From Alphaproteobacteria bacterium (GTDB taxonomy: Bacteria; Pseudomonadota; Alphaproteobacteria; Rickettsiales; Deianiraeaceae), in assembly GCA_025363115.1 (NCBI GenBank), contig JANYEN010000005.1, positions 1-32,803 of the forward strand: 32,803 bases of DNA. The letters run 5' to 3'. Of the stretch, positions 7,890 through 15,509 are shown piece after piece (the first letter of the stretch is position 1; every line of letters begins with the position of its first letter). Both the position numbers and the translations under genes were made by a program. Below the pieces are notes generated by a model. It was not told the origin of the DNA, did not search any database, and saw only the letters and a list, made by a program, of their open reading frames with translations.

Positions 7890-8636
7890 GTGAACGATAA
7901 TAAAAATCAATTAGCAAATGCTGTAATTTGGGATAAATATTTTGGTCTTGATTTTATTGTAGGAGATAAAAAGCAGAATTTTAATTTAAACAATCTTTTT
8001 GCTAAAAAAAATATAGTAAATCCCAAAAAAAATTTTATAAATATTAAGCCTGATAAAGAAATTATGAATTCTATATTAACTTTAGATGAAGTTTATAAAG
8101 AAATTGATAAAATCGCTGAATGCCCTAATTTAAAAACTCCTGGCAATAAGCCAGTTTATTGCGATGGAGTGCAAAATGCCACTATTATGTTAATTGGTGA
8201 AGCGCCAGGAGAAGAAGAATCAAAGCAAGGCATTCCATTTTGTGGAGCAAGTGGAAAATTATTAGATACTGTTTTGAATACTATCGAAATTGATCGAAAA
8301 ACCAATTTATATATAACTAATTCTGTATTTTGGCGTCCTCCTGCTAACCGCAAGCCAACTGATGAAGAAATAGCAGTTTGTCGCCCATTTGTAGAAAAAC
8401 AAATTGAAATTATAAAGCCAAAAATTATTATTTTATGTGGGGCAGTAGCTTGCCAAACAATTTTAAAAAGTAAAGATTCTATGTCAAATTTACGTCAAAA
8501 AACTAAAGAATATATTACCTCAAACGGCTTTACTACAACCTGCATAGCCATATATCACCCAGCTTTCTTATTACGAAATCCAATAGCTAAAAAAGCGATG
8601 TGGGCAGATATGTTATTTATAAAAAAGCTCATTTAA
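7890..8636 (+). CDS. Uracil-DNA glycosylase, family 4-like, lacking two cluster cysteines
   Basis: This 248-aa enzyme would excise uracil from DNA in base-excision repair. Motif 1, GEAPGEEESKQGIPF, and motif 2, HPAFLLRNP, are those of the UDG superfamily branch related to family 4. Classic family 4 enzymes hold a 4Fe-4S cluster with four Cys. Here the first site lacks the CxxC pair (only AECPNL is present), and the third Cys of the family pattern is Trp (NSVFWRPPANRKP), while the fourth (VCRPF) remains. This FWRPP variant is characteristic of alphaproteobacterial homologues, so the loss is probably ancestral. The start is GTG at 7890. It lies 3 nt upstream of rnc, implying an operon. A TTGACT at 7838-7843 may be its -35 box. 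Confidence 0.88.
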   Translation: MNDNKNQLANAVIWDKYFGLDFIVGDKKQNFNLNNLFAKKNIVNPKKNFINIKPDKEIMNSILTLDEVYKEIDKIAECPNLKTPGNKPVYCDGVQNATIMLIGEAPGEEESKQGIPFCGASGKLLDTVLNTIEIDRKTNLYITNSVFWRPPANRKPTDEEIAVCRPFVEKQIEIIKPKIIILCGAVACQTILKSKDSMSNLRQKTKEYITSNGFTTTCIAIYHPAFLLRNPIAKKAMWADMLFIKKLI

Positions 8637-8639
8637 AAT

Positions 8640-9323
8640 ATGCATAATACCGATTTAACAAAATTATGTGCTAATTTGAAATATTTTTTTAAAGATATTT
8701 CTCTTTTGCAAACGGCTTTAATGCATCCTAGTGCAGCTCATTTAAATAAAAAAACATCATATGAAAGAATGGAATTTTTTGGTGATGCGATATTAAGTTT
8801 TATAATACGTGAATTTTTATATAATACGTATGTTAAAAAAAGTGAAGGCGAATTATCGAAAATGCATTCTTTTGTGGTGTCTCGTAAAGTATGCGCTAAA
8901 GTTGGTTTAAAATTACAAATTCAAGATTTTTTAATTCTTTCTGGTGGTGCAGAGCAAAATAATGAGCGAACAGAAATGGCTAATATAGCTAATACCATGG
9001 AATCTATTATATGTGCAATTTATTTAGATGGAGGAATTAAAAATACTCAAAATTTTATTATTGATAACTGGAGCGAATTTTTAAAAAATACTCTATCTCA
9101 AGATTTTGATTATAAAACAATATTGCAACAAATTGTGCAGAGTAAATATAAAATATTGCCATTTTATAAGGTAATTGATGCTAGCGGACCTGATCATAAT
9201 CCTAATTTTATTATAGAAGTTGATGCTGTGGGCATGACAGCTAAAGGAAATGGTAAAAATAAAAAAGAAGCTGAGTTGGTTGCTGCCCAAAAAATGTTGG
9301 AAATGCTAAAACAAAAAAGATAA
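8640..9323 (+). CDS. rnc: Ribonuclease III with an Asn at one catalytic-site position
   Basis: RNase III cleaves double-stranded RNA, including rRNA precursors. The signature ERMEFFGDAIL (residues 42-52) supplies the first metal-site acids Glu45 and Asp49. The second site reads ANTMESIICAIYLDGG; Glu121 matches E. coli Glu117, but residue 118 is Asn (codon AAT at 8991) where E. coli has Asp114. The C-terminal double-stranded RNA-binding domain (about 155-227) includes the GNGKNKKEAELVAAQKML helix. Length (227 aa) is normal. From memory, Rickettsia RNase III also carries Asn here, so the change may be lineage-wide. The gene follows the glycosylase gene with a 3-nt gap, and a GC-containing hairpin lies 70 nt after the stop. 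Confidence 0.95.
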   Translation: MHNTDLTKLCANLKYFFKDISLLQTALMHPSAAHLNKKTSYERMEFFGDAILSFIIREFLYNTYVKKSEGELSKMHSFVVSRKVCAKVGLKLQIQDFLILSGGAEQNNERTEMANIANTMESIICAIYLDGGIKNTQNFIIDNWSEFLKNTLSQDFDYKTILQQIVQSKYKILPFYKVIDASGPDHNPNFIIEVDAVGMTAKGNGKNKKEAELVAAQKMLEMLKQKR

Positions 9324-9393
9324 AAAAAAATTAATATACCAGCAAAAAATTAGCAACAACTTTCGTAAACACAAAAATTTTATTGCCTTGTTT

Positions 9394-9411
9394 AAAAGCC
9401 TCTCGGCTTTT
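9394..9411 (+). terminator. Candidate hairpin terminator after rnc
   Basis: AAAAGCC (9394-9400), loop TCTC, GGCTTTT (9405-9411) make a perfect 7-bp stem whose 3' arm ends in four T. It is 70 nt downstream of the rnc stop, where the glycosylase-rnc message would be expected to end. The T-tract does not extend past the stem, so termination may be weak. Confidence 0.5.
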
Positions 9412-9423
9412 GGTATAGCTTAA

Positions 9424-9960
9424 AATTTCTTAAAGGCTGCGGATTTTGAAAAATTGTAAGAGCTATGGAATGATTTTATTGACAGAAATTTAACTTTTAA
9501 ACAATTGCAAAATGTTGTGCAAATTGCGTAATAATTGTTTAGAAAAAGCCAAAAAAGCAGAAAACAGCTATATAGAGTTCCAGTTTTGGAGATGAATGAA
9601 TTTATAGCTTTACAAAAAAATCAAATTAAATCCAAAGTCCGGACTGCTATTGATGAGAACAACTTACGTTCTGTTGTGACTTAAATGTGATTTATAATTT
9701 ACTAAACCACACGTAAAATTTAGAAAAAAATCTAACATCATAAATTGATTTTTATCTATACTGATGGCAATTTACTTTATGGGGAAAAAATAACAACTAT
9801 ATATTTAGCACATCAAGATTAAAAATTACTTATAATTAATATATAAAATTGTCACTCACAAAAAAACTGACTCAAAAACTTAACTTTTTAATAAATTAAT
9901 TTTTAGTTGCTTTAAAAAAGCTTTTATTTATTATTGCTAACCAAAGTAAGCAAGATATTC
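9424..9960 (+). pseudogene. Decayed IS1-like transposase
   Basis: No open frame survives, but fragments in shifting frames follow the order of an IS1 InsB-type DDE transposase: VPVLEMNEF near 9575 (usual VLELDE), RTAIDENN near 9640, TTRKI-x-KKI-x-HHK near 9705, IYTDGNLLYGEKI near 9760 (the second catalytic Asp), and SCFKKAF / LVALKKLLFIIANQ near 9905. Upstream, NLTFKQLQNVVQIA near 9500 may be the end of the first IS1 frame. Many stops and indels separate these blocks, so it has been dead for a long time. I could not define its ends or target duplications. The assignment relies on motif order recognised by eye. Confidence 0.42.
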
Positions 9961-10205
9961 ACTTTGTAAGGTCGATACCCATACTCTCCGTCGTATTTAT
10001 GACTGAGAGACAGTAATGTATGTCCAGGCGTAAGCTAAAGATTACCGTGATCTTGAAATTAAGATTTTCGAACTCCCAGTTTTAATAACGATTGATCTAT
10101 TGGTATATGTATTTACCATATAATTCCGTTTTTACTATTGTTCTTTAGTATTTTCAACAGAGACTATTATTCAATACGATTGGCAACCCCGTGCTGATTA
10201 TAGCT
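9961..10205. other. Non-coding remnant
   Basis: No open frame and no RNA gene recognised. Some segments have locally higher GC (around 9980-10075) and give protein-like fragments in reverse frames, which suggests decayed coding sequence rather than a regulatory region. I cannot name a source. Confidence 0.3.
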
Positions 10206-10301
10206 ATGGATAGAATACGTGGAGAAAGATATGAAGATGATAAAAGACGAGATATGGAATTGAGTGAGTGTATGAAGAAGATCACCAATATATTAACATG
10301 A
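10206..10301 (+). CDS. Possible tiny ORF, 31 aa
   Basis: This ORF encodes a very charged peptide beginning MDRIRGERYEDDKRRD. Its stop overlaps the ATG of the next small ORF in an ATGA arrangement (10298-10301), which is the main reason to consider it. There is no clear ribosome-binding site. It sits among decayed mobile genes and could equally be a fragment of a broken gene. Confidence 0.22.
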   Translation: MDRIRGERYEDDKRRDMELSECMKKITNILT

Positions 10302-10492
10302 ATAATAATGATTTTATTATAAAATATTGGCGCAGTAACTTGGGATTAAGAATATCCTTTTGGTTAATATTTTTACCAATTAAGGTGGTAGATAATTTAA
10401 TTGTCAAAATGTTAAAATCAATGGAAGTGACCTCCGATACAGCATTTATTTATATCTATACTATTCTGCTATACGCTATGATATTTACATAG
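10298..10492 (+). CDS. Possible small membrane protein, 64 aa
   Basis: Starting at the ATG that overlaps the preceding stop (ATGA), this gives 64 aa with two hydrophobic segments (about 17-32 and 47-63). The N-terminal YWRSNLGLRISFWL resembles the pattern of small bacterial inner-membrane proteins with an 'FW-x-G-x-LSL-x-x-FW' opening, although no family can be named. A longer frame from GTG at 10268 also exists. Its position in a gene graveyard makes it uncertain whether it is expressed. Confidence 0.3.
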   Translation: MNNNDFIIKYWRSNLGLRISFWLIFLPIKVVDNLIVKMLKSMEVTSDTAFIYIYTILLYAMIFT

Positions 10493-10615
10493 AGATATGG
10501 CTTATAATAGGATTTGTGGAAATCTCACACATCATACTATAAAATACGATATATCTGGACTATATAGGGGGTCTATTTTTCAAAATCTTTATTGTCATAA
10601 CCATATTACTTAGTT
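10493..10615. other. Intergenic, nothing recognised
   Basis: Short AT-rich gap between the small ORF and the end of the decayed KilA-N gene. No hairpin or open frame stands out. Confidence 0.4.
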
Positions 10616-11446
10616 TTATTGTTCTTCTTTTGCCGCATTAGCAATCTTATTTAAAGCACTTTAAACATTTATACCTTTTTTAAGCTCAGGTTTATCTTGT
10701 TTAATGTTATTGATAAATTCTGCAGATTTTATATTTTCTATCGATTCAATAGCTTTTGCTTTTCTTTCTATAGTATAGGGCTTGATAAACGTATTTTCAA
10801 ATAAAATAATGACCTTCTTTAGGTATGGAATTGCAATTGGATTTTTTTCTATAAAATAATCAGTTGCTCTTGTTTTAATCTAAACGCTATAAAAATGATC
10901 TCTAAAATCTTGTAATATGTTATTGGGATATAAATTAGCATCAATAGTTAATCCATCGGGATATTCATGTTTATATTTTGGGAAATCTTTTGATTCTATG
11001 CTATACTCTTTTCTTAGCCATACACAAAACATTTTGCCTTCTAATTATATCAATTTTAATTCTATTTGCATATTATATTCATATTTTTCCAATGGTGCAA
11101 TAAGATTTGTTATCATTTCACTCAATATAGAAAAATAACCTTGTAGTATTGTGCATATTATAAGGATTATTCCTAAATGATAATGTGGCCGTTTTTATGG
11201 TATGTTACCCGTCATCCACTCCATCGCCCATTTTGATACTGCTACAGCAAATTTTGGTGATGCCCATTGACCTAGATTAAGCTTACTTGTTGGTGAACCC
11301 AAGTTCCTTATAAATATGGATTACTTCCTGCAATAGACTGTATCAATCCAGCTATTGGGATTCCCATAACGGAAGAAAGTTCAGATAAATATGCTTCACT
11401 TTGTTTTAAAAGATACCAATCAGCAAATAATTTTCCGCTATTTTTC
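10616..11446 (-). pseudogene. Decayed KilA-N domain protein, 5' truncated
   Basis: The minus strand encodes a broken KilA-N DNA-binding protein of the phage and large-DNA-virus type. Starting at about 11446 the reading is GKLFADWYLLKQSEAYLSEL, then GIPIAGLIQSI, then a TAA stop where family members have Gln, then GTWVHQQVSL. After a one-base shift it continues NLGQWASPKFAVAVSKWAME. These match the family core 'GK-x-F-x-DWY ... ELIQ ... G-T/S-W-V/I-HP ... NLAQW-x-SP-x-FAVQVS-x-W'. The rest (about 10616-11150) is a charged region with further in-frame stops, ending AAKEEQ. The first part of the domain is missing and is replaced by the IS1595-type relic at 11438. Confidence 0.65.
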
Positions 11447-12268
11447 ATAGCTCGTTAACATTAACCTATAGACATTATTCATCAAAACACTTCTGAAATG
11501 CTTTTTAGATGCCGATGATAGATTTCTATTAATTCCTCTCTTAATGTGCGACCATACACTTTCTATTGAATTTGTATGTACCTTGACTGCCACTCTGCCA
11601 GTGTGTCTTTTTTCAAATACTATCTCTCCACCGACATATTGACCAGCACCATTGATTGACGCTATTATGATTGTCAGTATTGGAAATAGAATGATCATTT
11701 ATATTTTTATGTATTTCCGTTTGTAATGTTGGTGCTGGTAGTATCGGTAACTTGTTTAATCTTAACTTTATTATCTGTTCTACTTATTATATCAATAGCC
11801 TTTTCATAAACTCCTTTTGCTTTAATTCTTTGATGTATGTGCTATTTTTAGCCTTACCCCCAAAATAAGGCTTAATCCACTTCAATAACACCACTCAAAG
11901 GATTTCCACTGTTACATCCACAGTACAGATACGATTTAGCATAAACCATGCCGTTTTTTAAGTTATGGTAATGTATTTATTTAATTGAATTCCTAAAATA
12001 ACTTTCTTAGCGACGTAAATAGATAAATTGTAATAAGCTATTTAACCAATAGTACTCTATTATCTTCAAAAATAGGGCCGATTCTTACTGTGAACTGATT
12101 TTGGACAATCAACATATTTAAAAAGATGTCCATCTTGATATTTATATGCTTGTCTACTACTCTTACAATGAGGGCAAACAGTTTTACCTTCTCCCAATTT
12201 GGCATTTGCAAGCTAATCTTGGAACACTGCTCATTTGGAAATTTCTTCTAAAACTCTAATAGGTTCAT
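11438..12268 (-). pseudogene. Decayed IS1595-type transposase
   Basis: Fragments in several minus-strand frames follow the IS1595 (ISXO2-like) order. The start is MNPIRVLEEISK at 12268. A zinc ribbon half, GEGKTVCPHCKSS, lies near 12170. It is followed by KTAWFMLNRI near 11950, EVDEAYFGGK-like sequence near 11870 (frame broken), and the C-terminal block QYVGGEIVFEK then VHTNSIESVWSHIKRG near 11590, which holds the family HTN-x-(I/V)E-x-(F/V)W motif. Stops and shifts make it inactive. The protein ends early (NNVYRLMLTSYEK) exactly where the truncated KilA-N reading begins, so this end is a deletion or recombination junction. Its subgroup differs from the copy at 21822, judging from the C-terminal motif. 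Confidence 0.68.
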
Positions 12269-12296
12269 ATAACTTAACAAATCTTTATAGGTTCAT
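12259..12296. repeat. 10-bp direct repeat at the 5' edge of the IS1595 relic
   Basis: ATAGGTTCAT occurs at 12259-12268 and again at 12287-12296. On the minus strand each copy begins ATGAACCTAT, so the start of the relic reading frame is duplicated. It may be a small local duplication or chance. Confidence 0.35.
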
Positions 12297-12678
12297 TAAA
12301 TACCCTGAATTTTTATTCGCTAAGAACTCATTTGATTTGCTAAATATGTAGTTGCCAAAAAAATAACAAAATTGGCTTTAATAGTAAAAAAATAACTTAT
12401 ATAATTACAAAAAAGATATTTGTCTAATTTAAAATTTTAATCCTGTTTTATATTACTATTTAATAAGATTAGTAAAATAAACCAAGTGTTATAATAAGTG
12501 TAGACTAACGCTAATATTTATCGTTTCTATATTAATTTACAAATAAAATAGTTTGCTTACTTTTGAATACTAATTGTTAAGGGTAAATAAATTATAACAA
12601 TAACAGTTTTAGTATTTGTTATTGATTATTAAAATGGTTTATTATTTGGTTAAATAACATTTAAATTAGAATATAAAA
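12297..12678. promoter_or_regulatory. AT-rich region upstream of efp
   Basis: About 380 bp with no open frame. It is extremely AT-rich and should contain the efp promoter, but AT richness gives many -10 look-alikes and I could not single one out. No riboswitch-like conserved elements or long hairpins were seen. Confidence 0.3.
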
Positions 12679-13251
12679 ATGAGCTCGATGATTATCGCAA
12701 ATGAATTGCGTATTGGTAATGTTATAAATCATCAAAATAATATTTGGAAAGTTATAAAAACGGAGCATGTTAAGCCAGGCAAAGGAGGGGCATTTATGCA
12801 GTGCGAACTTAAAAATTTGAATATAGGTAATAAATTAAATACTCGGTTTAGGTCTGACGAGACAATTGAAAGAATGGATTTTTCTGAAAATAGTGTAACT
12901 TTTTTATATTTCGATATAGATACTGCTGAATTTATGGATATGGAAACATTTGAACAAATTAGCGTTAATAAAAACATAATTGGGGATAAAATAGCATTTT
13001 TAAAAGAAGAAATGGTAGTTAAAATTGCTAAAGCAGAAGATAAAATTATAGATGTTATTTTGCCTGAAAACGTTGTTATAGAAATTTTAGAAACCCAGCC
13101 TTATATGAGAGGACAAACAATAACTGCCTCTTTTAAGCCTGCAACTTTAGTTAATGGATTAGTGGTGCAAGTGCCACAATTTATTGAAGCAGGAGAAATT
13201 ATTATAGTTAAATCTGAAACTTTAGAATATGTCGAAAGAGCTAAAAAATAG
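12679..13251 (+). CDS. efp: Elongation factor P
   Basis: EF-P binds the ribosome between the P and E sites and rescues stalling at polyproline. The 190-aa protein has the three-domain EF-P layout: an N-terminal KOW-like domain with the loop KPGKGGAF, whose Lys35 corresponds to the modifiable Lys34 of E. coli, then two OB domains, the last containing PYMRGQTITASFKPATLVNGL (split here as PYMRGQ and NGLVVQVPQFI). Translation could also begin at Met4 (MIIANELRIGN), as in many homologues. The candidate effector at 15510 is rich in proline pairs (PPQQ, YPP, PPPY), so EF-P may matter for its translation (inference). It precedes cysS by 44 nt on the same strand. Confidence 0.95.
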   Translation: MSSMIIANELRIGNVINHQNNIWKVIKTEHVKPGKGGAFMQCELKNLNIGNKLNTRFRSDETIERMDFSENSVTFLYFDIDTAEFMDMETFEQISVNKNIIGDKIAFLKEEMVVKIAKAEDKIIDVILPENVVIEILETQPYMRGQTITASFKPATLVNGLVVQVPQFIEAGEIIIVKSETLEYVERAKK

Positions 13252-13295
13252 TATTTATTTTTATTGAAAATTCGTAAAAGTAATTTATATTTTAT

Positions 13296-14648
13296 ATGCT
13301 TAAAGTTTTTAACACATTAAGTAAAAAAAAAGAAGAATTTAAGCCTCTTGATTTGCAGCATATAAAAATGTATGTTTGCGGTCCCACGGTTTATGCTAGA
13401 CCTCATATTGGCAATATGCGAAGTATAGTTATTTATGATGTAATTTTCAGATTTTTAAAATCTCAATATCCAAAAGTTACTTATGTTCGCAACATTACAG
13501 ATATAGATGATAAAATTTTAGATGCAATTACTAATCTTGATATAAGGCTCGTAGATTTTACTAATAATATTACTAAACAATTTCATCAAGATTCAATTTA
13601 TTTAGGATGTTTGGAGCCAGATATTGAGCCTAAGGCAACTCAAGAAATTGATAAAATGATAGAATTAATGGATAAGTTAATTGAAAAAGGATATGCTTAT
13701 ATTTCACAAGGTCATGTTTTATTTTTGGTTGAAAAATATAAAGAATATGGGCTTTTGTCAAATCGTAATTTAAACGAAATGATTGCAGGGAGCCGAGTTG
13801 CCATTGAAAGTTATAAGAAAAATCCCGAAGATTTTATTTTATGGAAACCAGCTCCTAAAAATGAAATTGGCTGGGAGACAAAATATGGTTATGGCAGACC
13901 TGGTTGGCATATTGAATGTTCGGCTATGTCGGTTAAATATTTAGGTGAAAATTTTGATATTCATGGAGGAGGGATTGATTTGCAGTTTCCTCATCATGAA
14001 AATGAAATTGCTCAAAGCAAATGTGCTTTTGAAGATTCAAGCTTTGCCTCATATTGGTTACATAATGGGTTTTTAACGGTAGATGGTCAAAAAATGAGTA
14101 AATCTTTAGGGAATGTTATAACCTGTGAAGATTTGAGAAAAAAAAATATTCTAGGTAATGTGGCTCGTTTGGCTTTGCTTTCTACTCATTATCGCAAGCC
14201 TATGGATTTTAACGATGATTTGATAACAAATTCTCGTATTAGCATTGAAAAATTTTATGAGGTTTTAAAAGATATAAACTACGCTTCTAACGAAAATTTG
14301 CCCCAAAATGCAGTAGATTGTTTAAATGACGATTTTAATATCGCCCGTTTTATTGCATTAATGTTTAGCTATTTTAAAGATATTAGAGATACTCATGATG
14401 TAAAAAGTAAAGAAAAATTGGCTGGTCAACTTTTTGCAATGGGCAAAATAATTGGTGTTTTTAATTCAGAGCCAGCACAAACAAATCAAACTATAAATTT
14501 TGAAATAATAAAATTAGCAGATGAAAGATTGTTAGCTAAAAACCAGGGTAATTATCCAGAAGCTGATAAAATTAGACAACAAATAGATTTATTAGGTTAT
14601 AAAATAGAAGATTTACCCAATAAAAAATATTTAATAATTACTAAGTAA
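13296..14648 (+). CDS. cysS: Cysteinyl-tRNA synthetase
   Basis: This class I synthetase charges tRNA-Cys. At 450 aa it has normal length. The N-terminal MYVCGPTVY provides the zinc-binding Cys, followed by the HIGH-type signature PHIGN. Later zinc ligands are in IECSAMS (Cys) and FPHHENEIAQ (His/Glu). The KMSKSLGN loop closes the active site. The C-terminal DALR-type helical region is shortened but present. The last 18 bp overlap the convergent membrane-protein gene at 14631, so there is no space for a terminator between them. Confidence 0.97.
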   Translation: MLKVFNTLSKKKEEFKPLDLQHIKMYVCGPTVYARPHIGNMRSIVIYDVIFRFLKSQYPKVTYVRNITDIDDKILDAITNLDIRLVDFTNNITKQFHQDSIYLGCLEPDIEPKATQEIDKMIELMDKLIEKGYAYISQGHVLFLVEKYKEYGLLSNRNLNEMIAGSRVAIESYKKNPEDFILWKPAPKNEIGWETKYGYGRPGWHIECSAMSVKYLGENFDIHGGGIDLQFPHHENEIAQSKCAFEDSSFASYWLHNGFLTVDGQKMSKSLGNVITCEDLRKKNILGNVARLALLSTHYRKPMDFNDDLITNSRISIEKFYEVLKDINYASNENLPQNAVDCLNDDFNIARFIALMFSYFKDIRDTHDVKSKEKLAGQLFAMGKIIGVFNSEPAQTNQTINFEIIKLADERLLAKNQGNYPEADKIRQQIDLLGYKIEDLPNKKYLIITK

Positions 14649-15311
14649 TGAATTAGGTTTTTCGTCTATTATTATTTGTGATGAATCATTTTCTGTTTTA
14701 TAATTTTTACTAATAACTGATACCGATGGTAAATTGCTTTCTCCGCCATTTTTTAAATTTGTTAGTTGTTCAGCTATAACAGCTGTTTTGTCTGATAAGT
14801 GTTGTATATCAGAGGTAATTTGATCGATGTTTTCATCTACCATTTCTCTAATTTTACTATTTACTTCTTCTGGGGTAGCAATTTGAGAAAAGCGATTTTT
14901 AAAATCTTTGGAAGCTTCACTGAACTCTGATTGTTTAGAGCTAATATTCATTACTGAATCTTGCAACGATTTTAACAAAACTTCCATATTATTTAGTTCT
15001 TGACGAGGAGTGGGAGAAAAATATATAGAAATGCCCATTAATAATCCTGCGATTATAACTATAAATATAGCGCTTTTAACTCCAAAACTAAGACTTGCAC
15101 CATACCAAAAAACGGCATCACTTATGTTTATTGAATTCATAATATTGATTAAACCTGCCAAAACTGATAAATAAATATAACAAGCAATTTCATAATATAC
15201 TATTTTAGGATTATATTTTTTAGCTTGGGGGTTAATTATATTGTACAAGAAATAGACTCCTAACATTAAAAAAATGGCGGTAATGTTGATAAGATTTAAA
15301 AAATAGACCAT
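14631..15311 (-). CDS. Membrane protein with cytoplasmic coiled-coil domain
   Basis: I do not recognise this 226-aa protein. Three hydrophobic segments lie at about residues 5-24, 38-60 and 75-99. A predicted coiled-coil or amphipathic helix follows (about 105-190: LKSLQDSVMNISSKQ through AVIAEQLTNLKNGG), then a polar tail. The layout, a small membrane anchor plus a long helix, resembles adaptor or chemoreceptor-like scaffolds, but no HAMP or signalling motif is visible. The gene is monocistronic, with its 3' end overlapping cysS and its 5' end divergent from the 774-aa orphan gene, with which it shares a 198-bp intergenic region. Confidence 0.6.
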   Translation of the reverse strand: MVYFLNLINITAIFLMLGVYFLYNIINPQAKKYNPKIVYYEIACYIYLSVLAGLINIMNSINISDAVFWYGASLSFGVKSAIFIVIIAGLLMGISIYFSPTPRQELNNMEVLLKSLQDSVMNISSKQSEFSEASKDFKNRFSQIATPEEVNSKIREMVDENIDQITSDIQHLSDKTAVIAEQLTNLKNGGESNLPSVSVISKNYKTENDSSQIIIDEKPNSLLSNY

Positions 15312-15455
15312 AGATCAAATAAATATAATTTGTTTTTTATACAGAATAAGAATATATTATGTCAAGTTTTTTATGTAAATAAGGTATCTATATATTTTAG
15401 TGAGTAAGTTATATTTATATCCAATATTTATTATACTTTATGGTTAAATACTCTA

Positions 15456-15483
15456 TTGCCTTTTAATAAATTAATGATATAAT
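15456..15483 (+). promoter_or_regulatory. Extended -10 promoter of the 774-aa orphan gene
   Basis: TTGCCT (15456-15461), a 16-bp spacer, then TATAAT (15478-15483), preceded by TG at 15475-15476, making TGATATAAT. The predicted transcript starts about 20 nt before the ATG at 15510, with the purine-rich GGTAGAGAT as a plausible ribosome-binding site. This is the strongest promoter-like match seen in the window. Confidence 0.6.
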
Positions 15484-15509
15484 TTATTAACTCTGGTAGA
15501 GATATTTAT

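Noticed and set aside
10050-10085. TTCGAACTC resembling a tRNA T-loop
   Set aside because: The flanking bases do not form the 5-bp T-stem and no acceptor, anticodon or D arm could be drawn.
10917-11138. 73-codon plus-strand ORF
   Set aside because: It is antisense to the decayed KilA-N gene and has no sensible features of its own.
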